A stretch of 64,000 nucleotides of DNA from Salinibacillus aidingensis (GCF_039522525.1 NZ_BAAADO010000005.1:124001-188000), one strand, 5' to 3'; counted from the stretch's first letter, positions 50,475 to 59,718 are shown. The notes: a model not told the origin generated them from the letters alone. Translations and numbers: made by a program.

Positions 50475-51218
50475 ATGAAGACATATTTATCAGTGGAAGA
50501 AATTACGGAGCGAATGAAACACCTGCAAAATTCCTATGAAATCGATGAAGAGAAGTTTTACAAGGTAGTGGAAGCTTGGGCGAATAAAGACATGGATGTA
50601 GAACAGAAATTGCTGGCAAGCTTTCAGGAACTCCTTCAGGTTGTTAGTGGTGAAATGGAACAGATGGATGAAACGATGGGGATGAAACCTACCTGTCAAA
50701 TGGGATGTGCCTTCTGCTGCTATTTTCCGATTATTATTTCAAAGATGGAAGCTAAGCTCATGACAAAGGCGATTGAGTGCTTCCCCCATGATCGTAAGGA
50801 AGCCATTACATCCCATTTAACAGCCTATTTTGAAAAGTACGGAGAAACACTGAAGACCGTTACTTCCCTTGACTACGAAGAGGATTCTGATTTCAAACGG
50901 AAATATATTCGCAGTCACGTGCCCTGCCCTCTTTTAAATACGGAAACAAACATGTGCATGGCATATGAAATCAGACCGATTCCGTGTCGGACATATGTGA
51001 ACTATACAGACCCGAAAATTTGTGCAGAGAACGAAATGCCAGAAGAAACGATTAGTTTTGAATTTTTGTATAATGAATATATGGGAGCACTGAATGAATT
51101 TGTTCAGTTTTTATACGAAGAAGAGCATACGGCCTTTATTGACTATCCGGATGATCTGTTTTCCTATGATTATTTGCCGAATTGGCTAAAAGCCTGGAGT
51201 GAGGAGAAGTCTATATAG
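50475..51218 (+). CDS. YkgJ-family Cys-cluster protein
   Basis: 247 aa. Cysteine cluster CQMGCAFCCYFP at about 76-87 and later HVPCPLLNTETNMCMAYEIR and PIPCRTYVNYTDPKIC, the metal-chelating CxxxCxxCC...C...C pattern of YkgJ (zinc or iron-sulphur) proteins. Biochemical role unknown. GAAGGGATTTATT before the start. Confidence 0.83.
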   Translation: MKTYLSVEEITERMKHLQNSYEIDEEKFYKVVEAWANKDMDVEQKLLASFQELLQVVSGEMEQMDETMGMKPTCQMGCAFCCYFPIIISKMEAKLMTKAIECFPHDRKEAITSHLTAYFEKYGETLKTVTSLDYEEDSDFKRKYIRSHVPCPLLNTETNMCMAYEIRPIPCRTYVNYTDPKICAENEMPEETISFEFLYNEYMGALNEFVQFLYEEEHTAFIDYPDDLFSYDYLPNWLKAWSEEKSI

Positions 51219-51233
51219 TGTGGAGGTGTATGA

Positions 51234-51614
51234 ATGGATATTGGGTATATTCTTGCTGAAGAAAAAATCAAGACTTCCATTGATAAGGGAGAGCTGGATG
51301 ACCTGCCGGGGAAGGGGAAGCCGTTGCCTGAGGATGATCTGGCCGGCGTATCTGAGGATTTACGTACAAGCTACCGGATGATGAAAAATGCCGGTGTCCT
51401 GCCAGAGGAAATGAAAATTAAAAAGGAAATGGTAACTCTTGAAGAATTAATGAATCAGACCCAGGATGAGAAGCTGCAGGAGGAATATAAAGAAAAGCTT
51501 ACGGAAAAGCACCTTCATTATCAGTCTTTAATGGATAAACGAAGACTCTCCTCCTCACCGGCCTATCCCAAGTACAGAGGAAAAATTCAGAAGAGGTTTG
51601 GAATTCGATACTAG
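51234..51614 (+). CDS. DUF1992 (DnaJC28-like) protein
   Basis: 126 aa. ILAEEKIKTSIDKGELDDLP then GKGKPLPEDDLAGVSEDLRT and YRMMKNAGVLPEEMKIKKEM are the DUF1992 signature, found in bacteria alone and in DnaJC28 of eukaryotes. Follows the YkgJ gene by 15 bases with GGAGGTG between, so the two are one transcript. Confidence 0.85.
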   Translation: MDIGYILAEEKIKTSIDKGELDDLPGKGKPLPEDDLAGVSEDLRTSYRMMKNAGVLPEEMKIKKEMVTLEELMNQTQDEKLQEEYKEKLTEKHLHYQSLMDKRRLSSSPAYPKYRGKIQKRFGIRY

Positions 51615-51682
51615 GGCGATTCGCTCTGGTTTATTTTTTTGTAAAAAAGGATGAAGGTCCATTTGCATGGCTAATCTATGAA

Positions 51683-51714
51683 AAAAGTCCTTCAGCACAG
51701 GCTGAAGGACTTTT
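51683..51714 (+). terminator. Terminator
   Basis: AAAAGTCCTTCAGC pairs with GCTGAAGGACTTTT around ACAG. Confidence 0.9.
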
Positions 51715-51776
51715 AACAGGAATTTCACGATTTATTGGTTTTTCATTCGTCCCAATAAGGATAACATGGAATGGCC

Positions 51777-52604
51777 TTATTCCGTCGCAAGCGTCCGTAT
51801 TTTTGCAAATTTGTCGTTTTTAAGCGGGACCTCGTTTGAAGTCGTTAACCATATTCCATACATACCGAGCTGAAGGGCCGGGGCGACTTCATTCATAAAG
51901 TTATCCCCGATGGAAAGCACCTGTTCAGGCTTCACATCGTATCGAGTTAAAACTTCCTTAAAATGCTTGTTTGTATTCATTGGCTTTAAAGCACTTGGGA
52001 CAATATCGGAAAAAATATGGTCCAGGCCTAAAAATTTAAGTAAACGATGTACATCATCAATTTCACTGTTGGTTATCAACACAAGCTTTTTCGCTTTTGA
52101 CAGTTCCTCTAAATATTGCTGCAGCCCTGGGGTGGGTTCAAGCATACCATCAAGATTTGCCATTTGTTCCTTTGTGCGTCGATAAGCCCATTGGGTATCT
52201 TCAACCGTCAGTCCGAAATGACGTGCAATGGAGTATGGCGGCCACCAGCCATCACCAATGGGAACAAAGCGCTGATAATCAAATTCGGATACAGACAGCT
52301 TTGTCGGTGCATCGTAAATATGTACCTGTTCATTGTCCCAATTTTGGGCATTCGTTAACTCTGTTGTGAACGGGTCCCAGGTCCAGATCACATCCTCCTG
52401 AACGTCATAGACTTTACCAATCGTCAAAGCGTGATCGCCTGCTAATGACTTCTGATAAAGCTCATCAAAGGCCTTATGGTGCTTTTCAGGGAGACGCTGT
52501 TTCAGGTTTTCGACCATTAAGGCAAAATGCTGGTCCCCCTCATATAAAGTCCCGTCCAGGTCAAAAATAATGACATCTGTTTTCTCAATAAACGAATTTA
52601 ACAT
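51777..52604 (-). CDS. HAD-family hydrolase
   Basis: 275 aa. Nucleophile motif VIIFDLDGTLYEGD (Asp about 14), motif II KKLVLITNSEID (Thr about 170), Lys in ALKPMNTN, motif IV QVLSIGDNFMNEVAPALQLG. A cap insert of about 130 residues in the C1 position includes a Trp-rich segment (VPIGDGWWPPYSIARHFG). Phosphatase of unknown substrate. AAAGGAAC precedes the ATG. Confidence 0.85.
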   Translation of the reverse strand: MLNSFIEKTDVIIFDLDGTLYEGDQHFALMVENLKQRLPEKHHKAFDELYQKSLAGDHALTIGKVYDVQEDVIWTWDPFTTELTNAQNWDNEQVHIYDAPTKLSVSEFDYQRFVPIGDGWWPPYSIARHFGLTVEDTQWAYRRTKEQMANLDGMLEPTPGLQQYLEELSKAKKLVLITNSEIDDVHRLLKFLGLDHIFSDIVPSALKPMNTNKHFKEVLTRYDVKPEQVLSIGDNFMNEVAPALQLGMYGIWLTTSNEVPLKNDKFAKIRTLATE

Positions 52605-52699
52605 AACCTAGTTCCTTTCTTCATTCTTTTCGTAAAACCATGTACAATACATGATAACAGAATTATCTTAATTTTACATTGAAATAAAGGGTGATTAAA

Positions 52700-53371
52700 A
52701 TGTGTGGACGTTTTACGTTGCTTGCGGAGGAACTGGAAATTCTGGAGGCTTTTGGTGTAGCTCATGAAATTGAAAACTACGAGCCGCGTTATAACATAGC
52801 TCCGGGACAATCTGTGCTCGCGATTGTCCATGACGGAGGGAAAAAACGGGCGGGATATTTGAAGTGGGGGCTTGTACCATCCTGGGCCAAGGATCCGTCC
52901 ATTGGTTATAAAATGATAAATGCACGCACTGAAACGGCAGCCGGGAAGCCCAGCTTTAAACGCTTGATGGAGCGGAGACGCTGTTTAATTGTAGCTGACA
53001 GCTTTTATGAATGGAAAAAACTTGATCAAAAGACTAAGCAGCCGTTGAGAATTTCGCTGCAGGACCGTAAGCTATTTGCCTTTGCCGGACTGTGGGATCG
53101 TTGGAAGCAGGGAGATAAGGAAATGGTTACATGCACCATTATGACGAAAAGTCCCAACGAATTTATGTCAGAGATTCATAACCGCATGCCTGTCATCCTG
53201 CCGAAAGAAAAGGAAGAGGACTGGATAAAAAAAGAGTCACGTGATCCAATGGAAATGCAGAACTTTTTATTGGACCTGCCCAATGAAGATCTGACTGCCT
53301 ATGAGGTTAGTACGTATGTAAACAGTGCGAAAAATGAGGGAGAAACGTGCATCGCTCCACTGGCCGATTAA
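52700..53371 (+). CDS. SRAP/HMCES-type abasic-site protein (YedK family)
   Basis: ATG at 52700 with AAAGGGTGA upstream; the start must be here because Cys2 of MCGRFT becomes the catalytic residue after Met removal. 223 aa. YNIAPGQSVLAI, LKWGLVPSWAKD, MINARTETAAGKPSF, DSFYEWKK and EIHNRMPVIL (active His) complete the SRAP domain. It covalently captures abasic sites in single-stranded DNA and shields them. Confidence 0.93.
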   Translation: MCGRFTLLAEELEILEAFGVAHEIENYEPRYNIAPGQSVLAIVHDGGKKRAGYLKWGLVPSWAKDPSIGYKMINARTETAAGKPSFKRLMERRRCLIVADSFYEWKKLDQKTKQPLRISLQDRKLFAFAGLWDRWKQGDKEMVTCTIMTKSPNEFMSEIHNRMPVILPKEKEEDWIKKESRDPMEMQNFLLDLPNEDLTAYEVSTYVNSAKNEGETCIAPLAD

Positions 53372-53398
53372 TAGGACTTATGGCCTTATGCCAATACT

Positions 53399-53430
53399 AC
53401 TGACTAAGTTTATTAGTCAGTATATTTTTT
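53399..53430 (+). terminator. Terminator after the SRAP gene
   Basis: ACTGACTAA pairs with TTAGTCAGT around GTTTA, then TATATTTTTT. Confidence 0.85.
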
Positions 53431-53506
53431 GCTCAATTTTTGTAGGGTACCATTGTTAAAGAATCGTCTAAAAGATGTGAGTAAGTAGAGAAGGGAGGGG
53501 AGCAGG

Positions 53507-54052
53507 ATTCACGATGAACCATTAATTGAAAGAGTGAAAGCGGGTCACCAGCAGGCTCTGCGTATGTTGATTGAAAAGTATAAGCACCATGTGTTCAAGG
53601 TGACCTACAGTGTAGCCAAAAATCAACAGGAAGCTGAAGACTTAACACAGGAAACCTTCATCAAGATGGTTGATGCGCTCCCCTCCTATCAGGCGCAGGG
53701 CTTTAAAACCTGGTTAAGTCGAATTGCTTATCATACGGCGATTGACTCCTATCGTAAGAAAAAGCGAAGGCAGGAGGATTTAACCTCCTTTGATGAGCCG
53801 ATTTTCCAAGTGGAACAGGGAAGTAGTGCTGAGGCTGAGATGCTTAAGAATTCACAGAAGGAAAAGATTCGTGAGGCGATTGAGTCAATGCCGGTAAATT
53901 TTCGGGATGTGGTGTTTCGCTACTACATTCAGGAGAAGTCTTATGCTGAAATTGCCTTTGACTTAAATATAGCGGAGAAAACGGTGGAAATGCGGCTGTA
54001 TCGGGCAAGAAAATGGATGCGCCAAAATTGGAAGGAGGATGATTTTTCATGA
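53507..54052 (+). CDS. ECF-type sigma factor, probable ATT start
   Basis: The family-typical beginning (HDEPLIERVKAGHQQALRML) extends 9 codons upstream of the first ATG/GTG/TTG (GTG 53534), which has no ribosome site. AAGGGAGGGG lies 7 bases before ATT at 53507, so ATT is the likely start. 181 aa. Region 2: AEDLTQETFIKMVDAL, region 4: SMPVNFRDVVFRYYIQEKSY and AEIAFDLNIAEKTVEMRLYR. The anti-sigma gene overlaps its stop by four bases. Four-gene operon with two membrane proteins. Confidence 0.82.
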   Translation: MHDEPLIERVKAGHQQALRMLIEKYKHHVFKVTYSVAKNQQEAEDLTQETFIKMVDALPSYQAQGFKTWLSRIAYHTAIDSYRKKKRRQEDLTSFDEPIFQVEQGSSAEAEMLKNSQKEKIREAIESMPVNFRDVVFRYYIQEKSYAEIAFDLNIAEKTVEMRLYRARKWMRQNWKEDDFS

Positions 54053-54492
54053 GTAATCACGTTGAATGGGAAGTCCTGCAGCAGTATGTGAAAGAGCAGC
54101 TGCCAGAAGAGCAACAGCTAAAAATTGAAGATCACCTCAGTGATTGTGACGTTTGCTTTCATCAGTATATGGACGTGATTGATGAATGGTCCGTTCCCTT
54201 TTCCGTTTCTGATTCATTTACGGATGAGACGATGGAAAAGCTGGCGATCGTTCAGCCTAATCAAATGAAAAACAAAGCGAATGCTTCTTCCAGAGATGTA
54301 CATCGAAAAACGCTTGCTCATTATTTCCTGGCAGCCGGCTTAACGGTCTTACTTATGTTTTCAGGGGTTTTTGACATGCTGTTTAGCCTGGATGACCAAA
54401 TCGAAGCTGATGATCCACCAATATCCGAAAAAATCTTGGAAGCCAATTATTTGAACACAGGAAATGGAAAGGAGGAGCAAGGAAATGAATAA
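54049..54492 (+). CDS. Zinc-finger anti-sigma factor
   Basis: ATGA overlap with the sigma gene, GGAGG upstream. 147 aa. N-terminal anti-sigma zinc finger: KIEDHLSDCDVCFHQYMDVI (HxxxCxxC), a linker, one membrane helix (HYFLAAGLTVLLMFSGVF, about 95-112) and a short outer tail. This is the standard layout of an ECF anti-sigma factor that holds the sigma at the membrane. Confidence 0.87.
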   Translation: MSNHVEWEVLQQYVKEQLPEEQQLKIEDHLSDCDVCFHQYMDVIDEWSVPFSVSDSFTDETMEKLAIVQPNQMKNKANASSRDVHRKTLAHYFLAAGLTVLLMFSGVFDMLFSLDDQIEADDPPISEKILEANYLNTGNGKEEQGNE

Positions 54493-55594
54493 ATCCAGGT
54501 TATTTGCATTTTTGTTAGCTTTCATCCCCGGCTTTGGTCATATTTATTTACAGCGAAAAATCAGAGGAGTGCTCTACGGACTTGGATTTGCAGGTACACT
54601 GGGTCTGGCCTTTATTATTGCGGTGATGTCTCCTTATGGGTATGACTTTCTGGTGGCCTTATTATTCGCCTTTGGAATTTGGATCATCAATATGTTAGAT
54701 ATGGTGATTACATTATTAAGCGGGGCAGCTATTCCGGCGGACAGCCATACTGTTTCCGGTACAGATGGAAATAGCGTTCAACCACAAAAAATGGATGGGG
54801 ATAAACAGGAACGTTTTCTGACCATCATTCTTTCCTTTATTCCAGGGGTTGGTCATTTTCACTTAGGTCTGAATTATCGTGGTTTAACATTTTTAGCTGG
54901 CTTTTTTGGCCTTGGTACGATGATTTTATTTGTGACGATTCTAACCGGACAGCCAGGCTTTCTGATTTTTGCGCTTGGTCTGCCAATCATCTGGATTTAC
55001 AGCCTTTTTGATACGATCCAGCTGTTGAATAAACAGCAGAATGGAGAGGAACTTGTAGATCGCTCAATTATGGAGGATTTTGAACAGCAACGAGCAAGCG
55101 GCAGGAAGAGCAAAGCAACCACAACCGTTCTCTCGATATTTCCAGGTGCAGGTCATATGTATTTAGGATTGCAAAAACGGGGATTGCAGCTCATGATAGG
55201 ATTTTTATTATCCATTTATATTCTTGATGTACTAAGGATTTCGCTGTTTCTCTTTTTAGTACCTGTCATCTGGTTCTTCAGCTTTTTTGACGCTTTACAA
55301 CAGCAATCCCGACATGAGGTAGGGGAGGCGAAAGATATCCCGATTATTGGTTATTTTGCCAACCATCAGCGCTGGCTGGGGATCGGCTTAATTCTATTAG
55401 GCTTGTTCTTCATTGTGGATTCAATACTCATGCCGGCTTTTGGCCGATACATGATGGAAGCCTTTCAATTGGATATACGGTATTATTATCAGAGATATTT
55501 ACAGCTCGTCATCGTTTGTCTGCTTCTCATCGGCGGCGGTATACGTCTTCTTATGGGTTCGAAGGCAAAGGATAAAGGGGGAGAGGATCAATGA
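54485..55594 (+). CDS. Multi-pass membrane protein with three PGxGHxYL repeats
   Basis: ATG at 54485 with GGAGGAGC upstream, overlapping the anti-sigma stop. 369 aa, about ten helices. A motif repeats three times: FIPGFGHIYLQRKIRG, FIPGVGHFHLGLNYRG and IFPGAGHMYLGLQKRG, each followed by two helices. The motif resembles TM2-domain turns (PGxGxxYLG). Tandem triplication of it is striking. Unknown function, probably a target or sensor part of the sigma system. Confidence 0.75.
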   Translation: MNKSRLFAFLLAFIPGFGHIYLQRKIRGVLYGLGFAGTLGLAFIIAVMSPYGYDFLVALLFAFGIWIINMLDMVITLLSGAAIPADSHTVSGTDGNSVQPQKMDGDKQERFLTIILSFIPGVGHFHLGLNYRGLTFLAGFFGLGTMILFVTILTGQPGFLIFALGLPIIWIYSLFDTIQLLNKQQNGEELVDRSIMEDFEQQRASGRKSKATTTVLSIFPGAGHMYLGLQKRGLQLMIGFLLSIYILDVLRISLFLFLVPVIWFFSFFDALQQQSRHEVGEAKDIPIIGYFANHQRWLGIGLILLGLFFIVDSILMPAFGRYMMEAFQLDIRYYYQRYLQLVIVCLLLIGGGIRLLMGSKAKDKGGEDQ

Positions 55595-56268
55595 GACAAT
55601 GGAGGATCGGAACGTTTTCCATGGGTCTGCTCTTAATTCTATTAGGAGTGACTCTGCTTGTTGCCAATTTTGGGAATCCTGACATTGTTCAGGTAGCTAT
55701 AGCCTGGTGGCCGATTATACTTGTCATCATAGGATTGGAGATTTTACTCTATCTATTTTCATCAAAGGAGAAAACTCCCTTCTTAAAATTTGATTTTCTA
55801 TCGATTGTATTTATAGGATTTATTGGTTTTGCCGGAGCAGGTTTTTATTTGGCCGCATCATTGGGCATTACAGAGGAGATGGAAGCAGCTGTTCATCAGG
55901 AGGTAGACGCTGGTGCCCTTCCGATGATTGAGGAAGAGGTGCCGGATCACATTGAAAAAATCGTTATTTTCACAGATGCCGCACAGCCGGAGATTTTGAC
56001 GCATAATAATCAGAATCTGGTTATTTTTGGGACCTATGAAACAACGATGTCTAACGTTACGATGGAGCCAAATGATATTGCGCAGGTAGTGGAAGTTGGA
56101 AATACATTATATGTTCAGTTTTTCCAGGGAGATTATCAGACGGGTCTGATTGACAAAAGAAATCGGATTCAGCCTAAGCTATCTGTTCCTGAAACGGTGG
56201 ATATAGAATGGGCACATAATAGAAAAGGCACTCCTCTGGAAAAGGAAGTCCAAGCTGGTGCGGCCTGA
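55591..56268 (+). CDS. LiaF-TM-like (DUF5668) membrane protein
   Basis: Overlaps the preceding stop by four bases (ATGA). 225 aa. N-terminal helices (TFSMGLLLILLGVTLLVANF, AIAWWPIILVIIGLEILLYL) match the LiaF/DUF5668 membrane start; a third helix (DFLSIVFIGFIGFAGAGFYL) leads to a beta-rich outer domain (VIFGTYETTMSNVTM, LYVQFFQGDYQTG). LiaI/LiaF-like proteins take part in envelope-stress sensing, in keeping with the sigma operon. Confidence 0.75.
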   Translation: MRQWRIGTFSMGLLLILLGVTLLVANFGNPDIVQVAIAWWPIILVIIGLEILLYLFSSKEKTPFLKFDFLSIVFIGFIGFAGAGFYLAASLGITEEMEAAVHQEVDAGALPMIEEEVPDHIEKIVIFTDAAQPEILTHNNQNLVIFGTYETTMSNVTMEPNDIAQVVEVGNTLYVQFFQGDYQTGLIDKRNRIQPKLSVPETVDIEWAHNRKGTPLEKEVQAGAA

Positions 56269-56278
56269 GAAAAGAGGA

Positions 56279-56313
56279 AAAGACCAGATCATATTAATAT
56301 GACCTGGTCTTTC
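56279..56313 (+). terminator. Terminator of the sigma operon
   Basis: AAAGACCAG pairs with CTGGTCTTT with inner CATATT/AATATG. Confidence 0.85.
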
Positions 56314-56388
56314 TGATTATTGCTGAATTTTCCTCACTGCCCCCGTACCGGAACGGCTTCGTTCATGGAGTATTGCCCCTTCACAATT

Positions 56389-57792
56389 CTATACGGAAAC
56401 ACTCCCCGACTTCTTTTCCTCTTTCTCCTTTTGGGCAACCTTCCTGAACCGATTCGTTTCAGCAACGACAACCCCGGATAGGGCAAGAAGGCCGACTAGG
56501 TTAGGAAAGGCCATTAATCCGTTCATGACATCGGAAAATTTAAATACGACATCTACGGTTGTAATCGATCCAATGAAAATGAAGACGACGAAAACATATC
56601 GGTAAATTCGAACGCCACCTTCACCAGTCAGATATCCAATCGCTCTTTCCCCATAATAGGACCAGCCAAGGATTGTCGAGAACGTGAAGAATAGAACACC
56701 GAGTGTAACAATGTACATTCCGGCGTCTCCCAGGAACTGAGCGAAGGATGCACTGGTTAACACGGAACTGTCCATTCCACCATCATACTGACCAGCCATA
56801 ACAATGGTAAGCCCTGTGATGGTACAGACCACAATGGTATCGATAAATACCTGAGTCATGGAAACTAAAGCCTGGCGCGCCGGATAATCCGTTTTGGCTG
56901 CGGCCGCTGCAATTGGTGCAGAACCGAGACCTGCTTCGTTCGAGAACAGACCACGGGCAACCCCGTAACGAATAGCAGCCCCAAGCAGACCACCAAAACC
57001 GGCCTCAAGACTAAAGGCTTCTGAAAAAATTAACCCAAAGGCCTGACCGACCAGATCAAAATTCATGACGATTAAGATAAGCCCGCCGGTAATGTAAAAG
57101 GCCGCCATGATCGGAACAAAGAATGCGGTAACTTTACCGATGACTTTAATTCCCCCGACGATAACAAGACCAGCTAAAACAGTAAATATGATTCCAGTAA
57201 CAAATGGAGGCACATTAAAAGTATCTTCCAAGGATAAAGCGGCTGTGTTGGACTGGGTCATATTCCCGATTCCAAATGCAGCTAAGGAAGCGAAAACAGC
57301 AAAAGCCACACCTAATGCTCTTCCTGTTTTGTTATTCAGGCCCTTTTCCAAGTAATACATGGGCCCACCAGCCATAAGACCCTGCTCATTTTTGGTACGG
57401 TATTTTACCGCTAATAGAGCCTCTGCATACTTTGTGGCCATACCGACAAGTGCGGTAATCCACATCCAGAATACAGCTCCGGGCCCACCCGCTACAACTG
57501 CTGTGGCAACCCCGGCAATGTTACCTGTACCAATCGTAGCGGCCAGTGCGGTTGTTAAAGCCTGGTAATGGGTGATATCTCCTTCAGACTTTTTATCCTG
57601 CTTGCTAAAAACTAATTTTAAAGCATAAGGCAGGGTTCGAAATTGTAAAAATAACAGTCTGAAGGTTAAAAATAACCCTGTGCCAACGAGTAGAATGAGT
57701 AAGGGTGGCCCCCAGATCACACTACTGATATTGCCTAAAATTTCAGCGCCCTTCTCGTTGAATGTTTGTAAGCCAGCAATAAGACTATCCAA
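56389..57792 (-). CDS. Sodium/alanine symporter (AGCS family)
   Basis: 467 aa, about 11 membrane helices. AGCS signatures: ALTTALAATIGTGNIAGVAT (substrate/Na site), GGPGAVFWMWITALVGMATK, GGPMYYLEKGL and RGLFSNEAGLGSAPIAAAAA. Takes up alanine or glycine with Na+, like B. subtilis AlsT and paralogs. A hydrophilic EKEEKKSGSVSV tail ends it. Start ATG 57792 is preceded by GGGGGGAAACC. Confidence 0.9.
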   Translation of the reverse strand: MDSLIAGLQTFNEKGAEILGNISSVIWGPPLLILLVGTGLFLTFRLLFLQFRTLPYALKLVFSKQDKKSEGDITHYQALTTALAATIGTGNIAGVATAVVAGGPGAVFWMWITALVGMATKYAEALLAVKYRTKNEQGLMAGGPMYYLEKGLNNKTGRALGVAFAVFASLAAFGIGNMTQSNTAALSLEDTFNVPPFVTGIIFTVLAGLVIVGGIKVIGKVTAFFVPIMAAFYITGGLILIVMNFDLVGQAFGLIFSEAFSLEAGFGGLLGAAIRYGVARGLFSNEAGLGSAPIAAAAAKTDYPARQALVSMTQVFIDTIVVCTITGLTIVMAGQYDGGMDSSVLTSASFAQFLGDAGMYIVTLGVLFFTFSTILGWSYYGERAIGYLTGEGGVRIYRYVFVVFIFIGSITTVDVVFKFSDVMNGLMAFPNLVGLLALSGVVVAETNRFRKVAQKEKEEKKSGSVSV

Positions 57793-57958
57793 TGGTTTCC
57801 CCCCTCAATTTAAATATAAGTGTCGTCCATATAGTAAATATTCTAAAAATTCGCATAAAATGTCAAGGTTATTTAGGAAAAAAGATATACTTTTTCTATT
57901 TTTATTAAAAATTTGATATATTAAAGGTGAAAAAATTGCTGGTAAAGAAGGTGACACA

Positions 57959-58432
57959 ATGAAGATCAATGTTTTATTTGTTTGTCTTGGAAATATATGC
58001 AGATCACCAATGGCCGAGGCCATTTTTCGGCAAATGGTTGAAAAGGAAGGGCTTTCTGGCAAGGTGGAGACGGACTCTGCCGGAATCGGACATTGGCACA
58101 TAGGTCAACCCCCGCACAAGGGTACACAGGAACTTTTATCCGAAAAGTCAGTACCTGTTGAAGGAATGAAAGCCAGACAAATTGATACGTCTGATTGGGA
58201 CAAGTTTGAATATATTGTAGGTATGGATGCGCAAAATATAAGAGATTTACAGGCGCTCAGGAATACATCGGATCAGGTGGAAGTGAAACGTTTAATGGAC
58301 TATGTACCTCATCCGAAAGAAAGAGACGTCCCTGACCCGTATTTTACTGGTAACTTTGATTACGTTTTTGAATTAGTTGAGGAAGGATGCAGGTATTTAT
58401 TAAAGGATATTAAGAAGAAGTGGAATTTATAA
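57959..58432 (+). CDS. yfkJ: Low-molecular-weight protein tyrosine phosphatase YfkJ
   Basis: 157 aa. P-loop VLFVCLGNICRSPMAEAIFR (CxxxxxRS, Cys about 9) and the general acid in VPDPYFTGNFDYVF (Asp about 125). Orthologous to B. subtilis YfkJ, which together with YfkI and YfkH forms an operon linked to ethanol-stress resistance. The same gene order follows here, which secures the name. GAAGGTGAC upstream. Confidence 0.93.
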   Translation: MKINVLFVCLGNICRSPMAEAIFRQMVEKEGLSGKVETDSAGIGHWHIGQPPHKGTQELLSEKSVPVEGMKARQIDTSDWDKFEYIVGMDAQNIRDLQALRNTSDQVEVKRLMDYVPHPKERDVPDPYFTGNFDYVFELVEEGCRYLLKDIKKKWNL

Positions 58433-58448
58433 TAAGGAGGAAGAAAAC

Positions 58449-58715
58449 GTGAAGCAAAATCGATGGAAACGTGGTATACTTATCGGCGCTGCAGTTGGGG
58501 CGCTTAGTTCTTTGTTTCATCGGGAAACAAGAGAAGGTGCCATAGCATTTGGCAGGGATGTAATGGATCAATTCAAAAATTATCGGGAGGATCCTTCTAA
58601 AGCCTTTGAGGATTTAAGAACAACCGTTGAAGGTATTGAGTATTATGCAGACTCCATTATTAAACAGCTGGATGATGCTGATCAGATGCTTGAAAAGAGA
58701 CCTAAACAAAATTAA
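58449..58715 (+). CDS. yfkI: YtxH-like protein YfkI
   Basis: GTG start with AAGGAGGAAG upstream. 88 aa. An N-terminal Gly/Ala-rich hydrophobic segment (RGILIGAAVGALSSLFHRET) and an amphipathic helical tail, as in YtxH-type general-stress proteins. Second gene of the yfkJIH operon, 17 bases after yfkJ. Confidence 0.82.
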   Translation: MKQNRWKRGILIGAAVGALSSLFHRETREGAIAFGRDVMDQFKNYREDPSKAFEDLRTTVEGIEYYADSIIKQLDDADQMLEKRPKQN

Positions 58716-58751
58716 TAACATGCGATAAAATTACTTTTCAGGGTGAATCTT

Positions 58752-59582
58752 ATGATCCCAAAAATCCGCCGTTTTTTTAAAAGAATGTTTGATCGATATG
58801 TGGATGACGATGTTGGAGGGCGAGCCGCACAGCTTGCCTATTTTTTTCTGCTTTCCTTGTTTCCGTTTATTATCTTTCTGTTAACCTTAATGGCTTATAT
58901 TCCTGTTACCGTTGAACAGATGATGTCCCTGGTGGGCAGCTATGTTCCGGGGGATACGATGAACTTTATTGAACAAAATATAGGTCAGTTGATGGATAAC
59001 AAGAATGGACAATTATTATCCATTGGTCTTATCAGTACCTTATTTATCGCGTCAAACGGAATCAATGCATTAATTCGCGTCATCAATTTAACCTATGAAA
59101 TACACCCTAAGCGTTCGTTTATTTCAGCGAGACTGATCTCAATGGTGCTGACCGTAGCGATGTATCTGGTCATCATTACGGCCTTGTTATTGCCGGTATT
59201 TGGTGAAGTGCTCGGTATTTATGTTTTTTCCTTTTTTGGCGCAGGGGATGAATTTCTTCGGGTATGGGAAGCCATGCGCTGGGTCATTTCGGCCATTGTT
59301 ATGCTCTTTATTTTTATCTTCCTGTATAAAATTTCTCCTGAAAAACGTGTGACGTTAACCGAGGCTTTACCCGGAGCCATTTTTGCCACTTTCGGATGGC
59401 AGCTTGTATCCTTTATTTTTGCCTTTTATGTTGAAAACTTTGGCCATTATGATGCAAGGTATGGCAGTCTGGGGGCCATGATTGTATTGATGATCTGGCT
59501 GTATTTATCGGCGCTGATTATTATCCTGGGCGGAGAAATGAATGCTACCTTATATAAAATGAAAAAGCACAGGCGGGGATAA
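58752..59582 (+). CDS. yfkH: YihY/UPF0761 membrane protein YfkH
   Basis: ATG at 58752, well spaced from AGGGTGA (a GTG three codons upstream is the alternative). About 276 aa, six helices, Virul_fac_BrkB/YihY family: GGRAAQLAYFFLLSLFPFII, LFIASNGINALIRVINLTYE, YDARYGSLGAMIVLMIWLYL and ILGGEMNATLYK. Wrongly called RNase BN in old annotations. Last gene of the yfkJIH operon. Confidence 0.9.
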   Translation: MIPKIRRFFKRMFDRYVDDDVGGRAAQLAYFFLLSLFPFIIFLLTLMAYIPVTVEQMMSLVGSYVPGDTMNFIEQNIGQLMDNKNGQLLSIGLISTLFIASNGINALIRVINLTYEIHPKRSFISARLISMVLTVAMYLVIITALLLPVFGEVLGIYVFSFFGAGDEFLRVWEAMRWVISAIVMLFIFIFLYKISPEKRVTLTEALPGAIFATFGWQLVSFIFAFYVENFGHYDARYGSLGAMIVLMIWLYLSALIIILGGEMNATLYKMKKHRRG

Positions 59583-59642
59583 ACGTCTGTTGCTAATGGG
59601 GATCATATGTGTATTATTGCTTTATTATAATGGGAATGCAAA

Positions 59643-59682
59643 AAAAGTCGGGAGCTACCTGAAAAGGATAATCCCGACTTTT
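59643..59682. terminator. Bidirectional terminator
   Basis: AAAAGTCGGGA pairs with TCCCGACTTTT. It closes the yfkJIH operon and, from the right, the pfeT transcript. Confidence 0.85.
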
Positions 59683-59718
59683 ATTCTTTCTATAACAAAT
59701 TCGGTTTCGTAATGGCCT

